Shown: in pieces, positions 63,896 through 64,000 of the stretch
How the letters are laid out: every line of letters begins with the position of its first letter
Position numbering within the stretch: position 1 is the stretch's first letter
Source of the DNA: CAYREX01 sp964423505
Lineage (GTDB): Bacteria > Fermentibacterota > Fermentibacteria > Fermentibacterales > JCC-6
Assembly (NCBI GenBank): GCA_964423505.1
Contig: CAYREX010000012.1
Location: forward strand, 38,744 to 102,743
DNA: 64,000 nt
Reading direction: 5' to 3'
Translations under genes and position numbers: made by a program
The notes under the pieces: generated by a model
Told to the model about the DNA's origin: nothing
Databases searched by the model: none
The model's input: the letters and a program-made list of their open reading frames with translations, nothing else

Positions 63896-64000
63896 ATGAA
63901 GAAGGGATTCACCCTGATCGAGCTGATGATCGTCGTGGTCATCATCGGTATCCTTGCCGCCATAGCCATCCCCAGGTTCACCAGCATCCAGGAGGACGCC
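63896..64000 (+). CDS. pilA: Major type IV pilin PilA (3' truncated by window end)
   Basis: Only 35 residues are visible: MKKG, then FTLIELMIVVVIIGILAAIA, then IPRFTSIQEDA. This is a classical type IVa prepilin: four-residue leader, cleavage G|F, Glu5, hydrophobic assembly helix with Pro at position 22. AGGGAGAAGG precedes the ATG. The short canonical leader differs from the long basic leaders of the minor and giant prepilins at 2978-13317, which suggests it is the main shaft subunit. It lies behind the sigma-54 promoter and directly after pilSR. Confidence 0.95.
   Translation, partial: MKKGFTLIELMIVVVIIGILAAIAIPRFTSIQEDA

Noticed and set aside
63496..63987. 163-aa minus-strand frame opposite pilA
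   Set aside because: It covers the sigma-54 promoter and the pilin start, which are clearly plus-strand features.

Overview
The window is GC-rich bacterial DNA, tightly packed and diderm. Outer-membrane and lipid A genes (bamA, skp, lpxD, an lpxC-fabZ fusion, lpxA, lptF, lptG) together with a SprA-type outer-membrane giant point to the FCB superphylum. Within it, an uncultured phylum such as Fermentibacteria or Eisenbacteria is my inference; no rRNA is present to settle it. Isoleucine ATA and arginine AGG codons are unusually frequent for such high GC. No tRNA, rRNA or CRISPR array was seen, and no gene-free stretch exceeds 300 bases.

Layout. (1) 3-836: the 3' part of a HydE-like radical SAM gene. 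(2) 905-16283: a surface operon behind an AT-rich 16-bp palindrome and a near-consensus sigma-54 promoter. It encodes a membrane-anchored FG-GAP-like protein, a small membrane protein, a small prepilin, two giant prepilin-like proteins (1308 and about 980 aa), two PilX-like paralogues and a nine-repeat lipoprotein. (3) 16281-17342: a REP-associated tyrosine transposase (RAYT) element with 45-bp perfect inverted ends that include the stop codons of both neighbours. (4) 17340-20922, minus strand: CPA2-type antiporter, PtsN-like IIA protein with a PII-like tail, serine hydroxymethyltransferase. (5) 21089-25587: prfB with its programmed +1 frameshift, lysS, lolC/E, lolD. (6) 25733-37841: clpC followed by the envelope run bamA, skp, lpxD, lpxC-fabZ, lpxA, a DUF5683 protein, an ECF sigma factor, its anti-sigma factor and a putative outer-membrane protein. 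(7) 37857-44901: a membrane protein on the minus strand, then a lipoprotein resembling M1 peptidases without the zinc site, a GH57 glucanotransferase and ligA. (8) 44972-48760, minus strand: serC, then lptG and lptF. (9) 48879-54488: sprA. (10) 54655-64000: type IV pilus genes pilB, a second pilB, pilT, pilC, pilS, pilR and the start of pilA, the last behind a second sigma-54 promoter.

How the parts connect. PilR is a sigma-54 activator with a GSFTGA loop. The two clear sigma-54 promoters lie before the giant-prepilin operon and before pilA, 63 kb apart and with the same TGGCAAG-N5/6-TGCTT core. I infer that PilS/PilR drives both the pilus shaft subunit and a set of oversized, lectin-like or MAM-like minor pilins that could sit at the pilus tip. 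This is the most interesting candidate system in the window. Secondary points are REP-like elements whose conserved first bases form the host gene's stop codon, widespread NTGA stop/start overlaps that reveal a CTG start, and several promoters placed so close to start codons that the transcripts should be leaderless.
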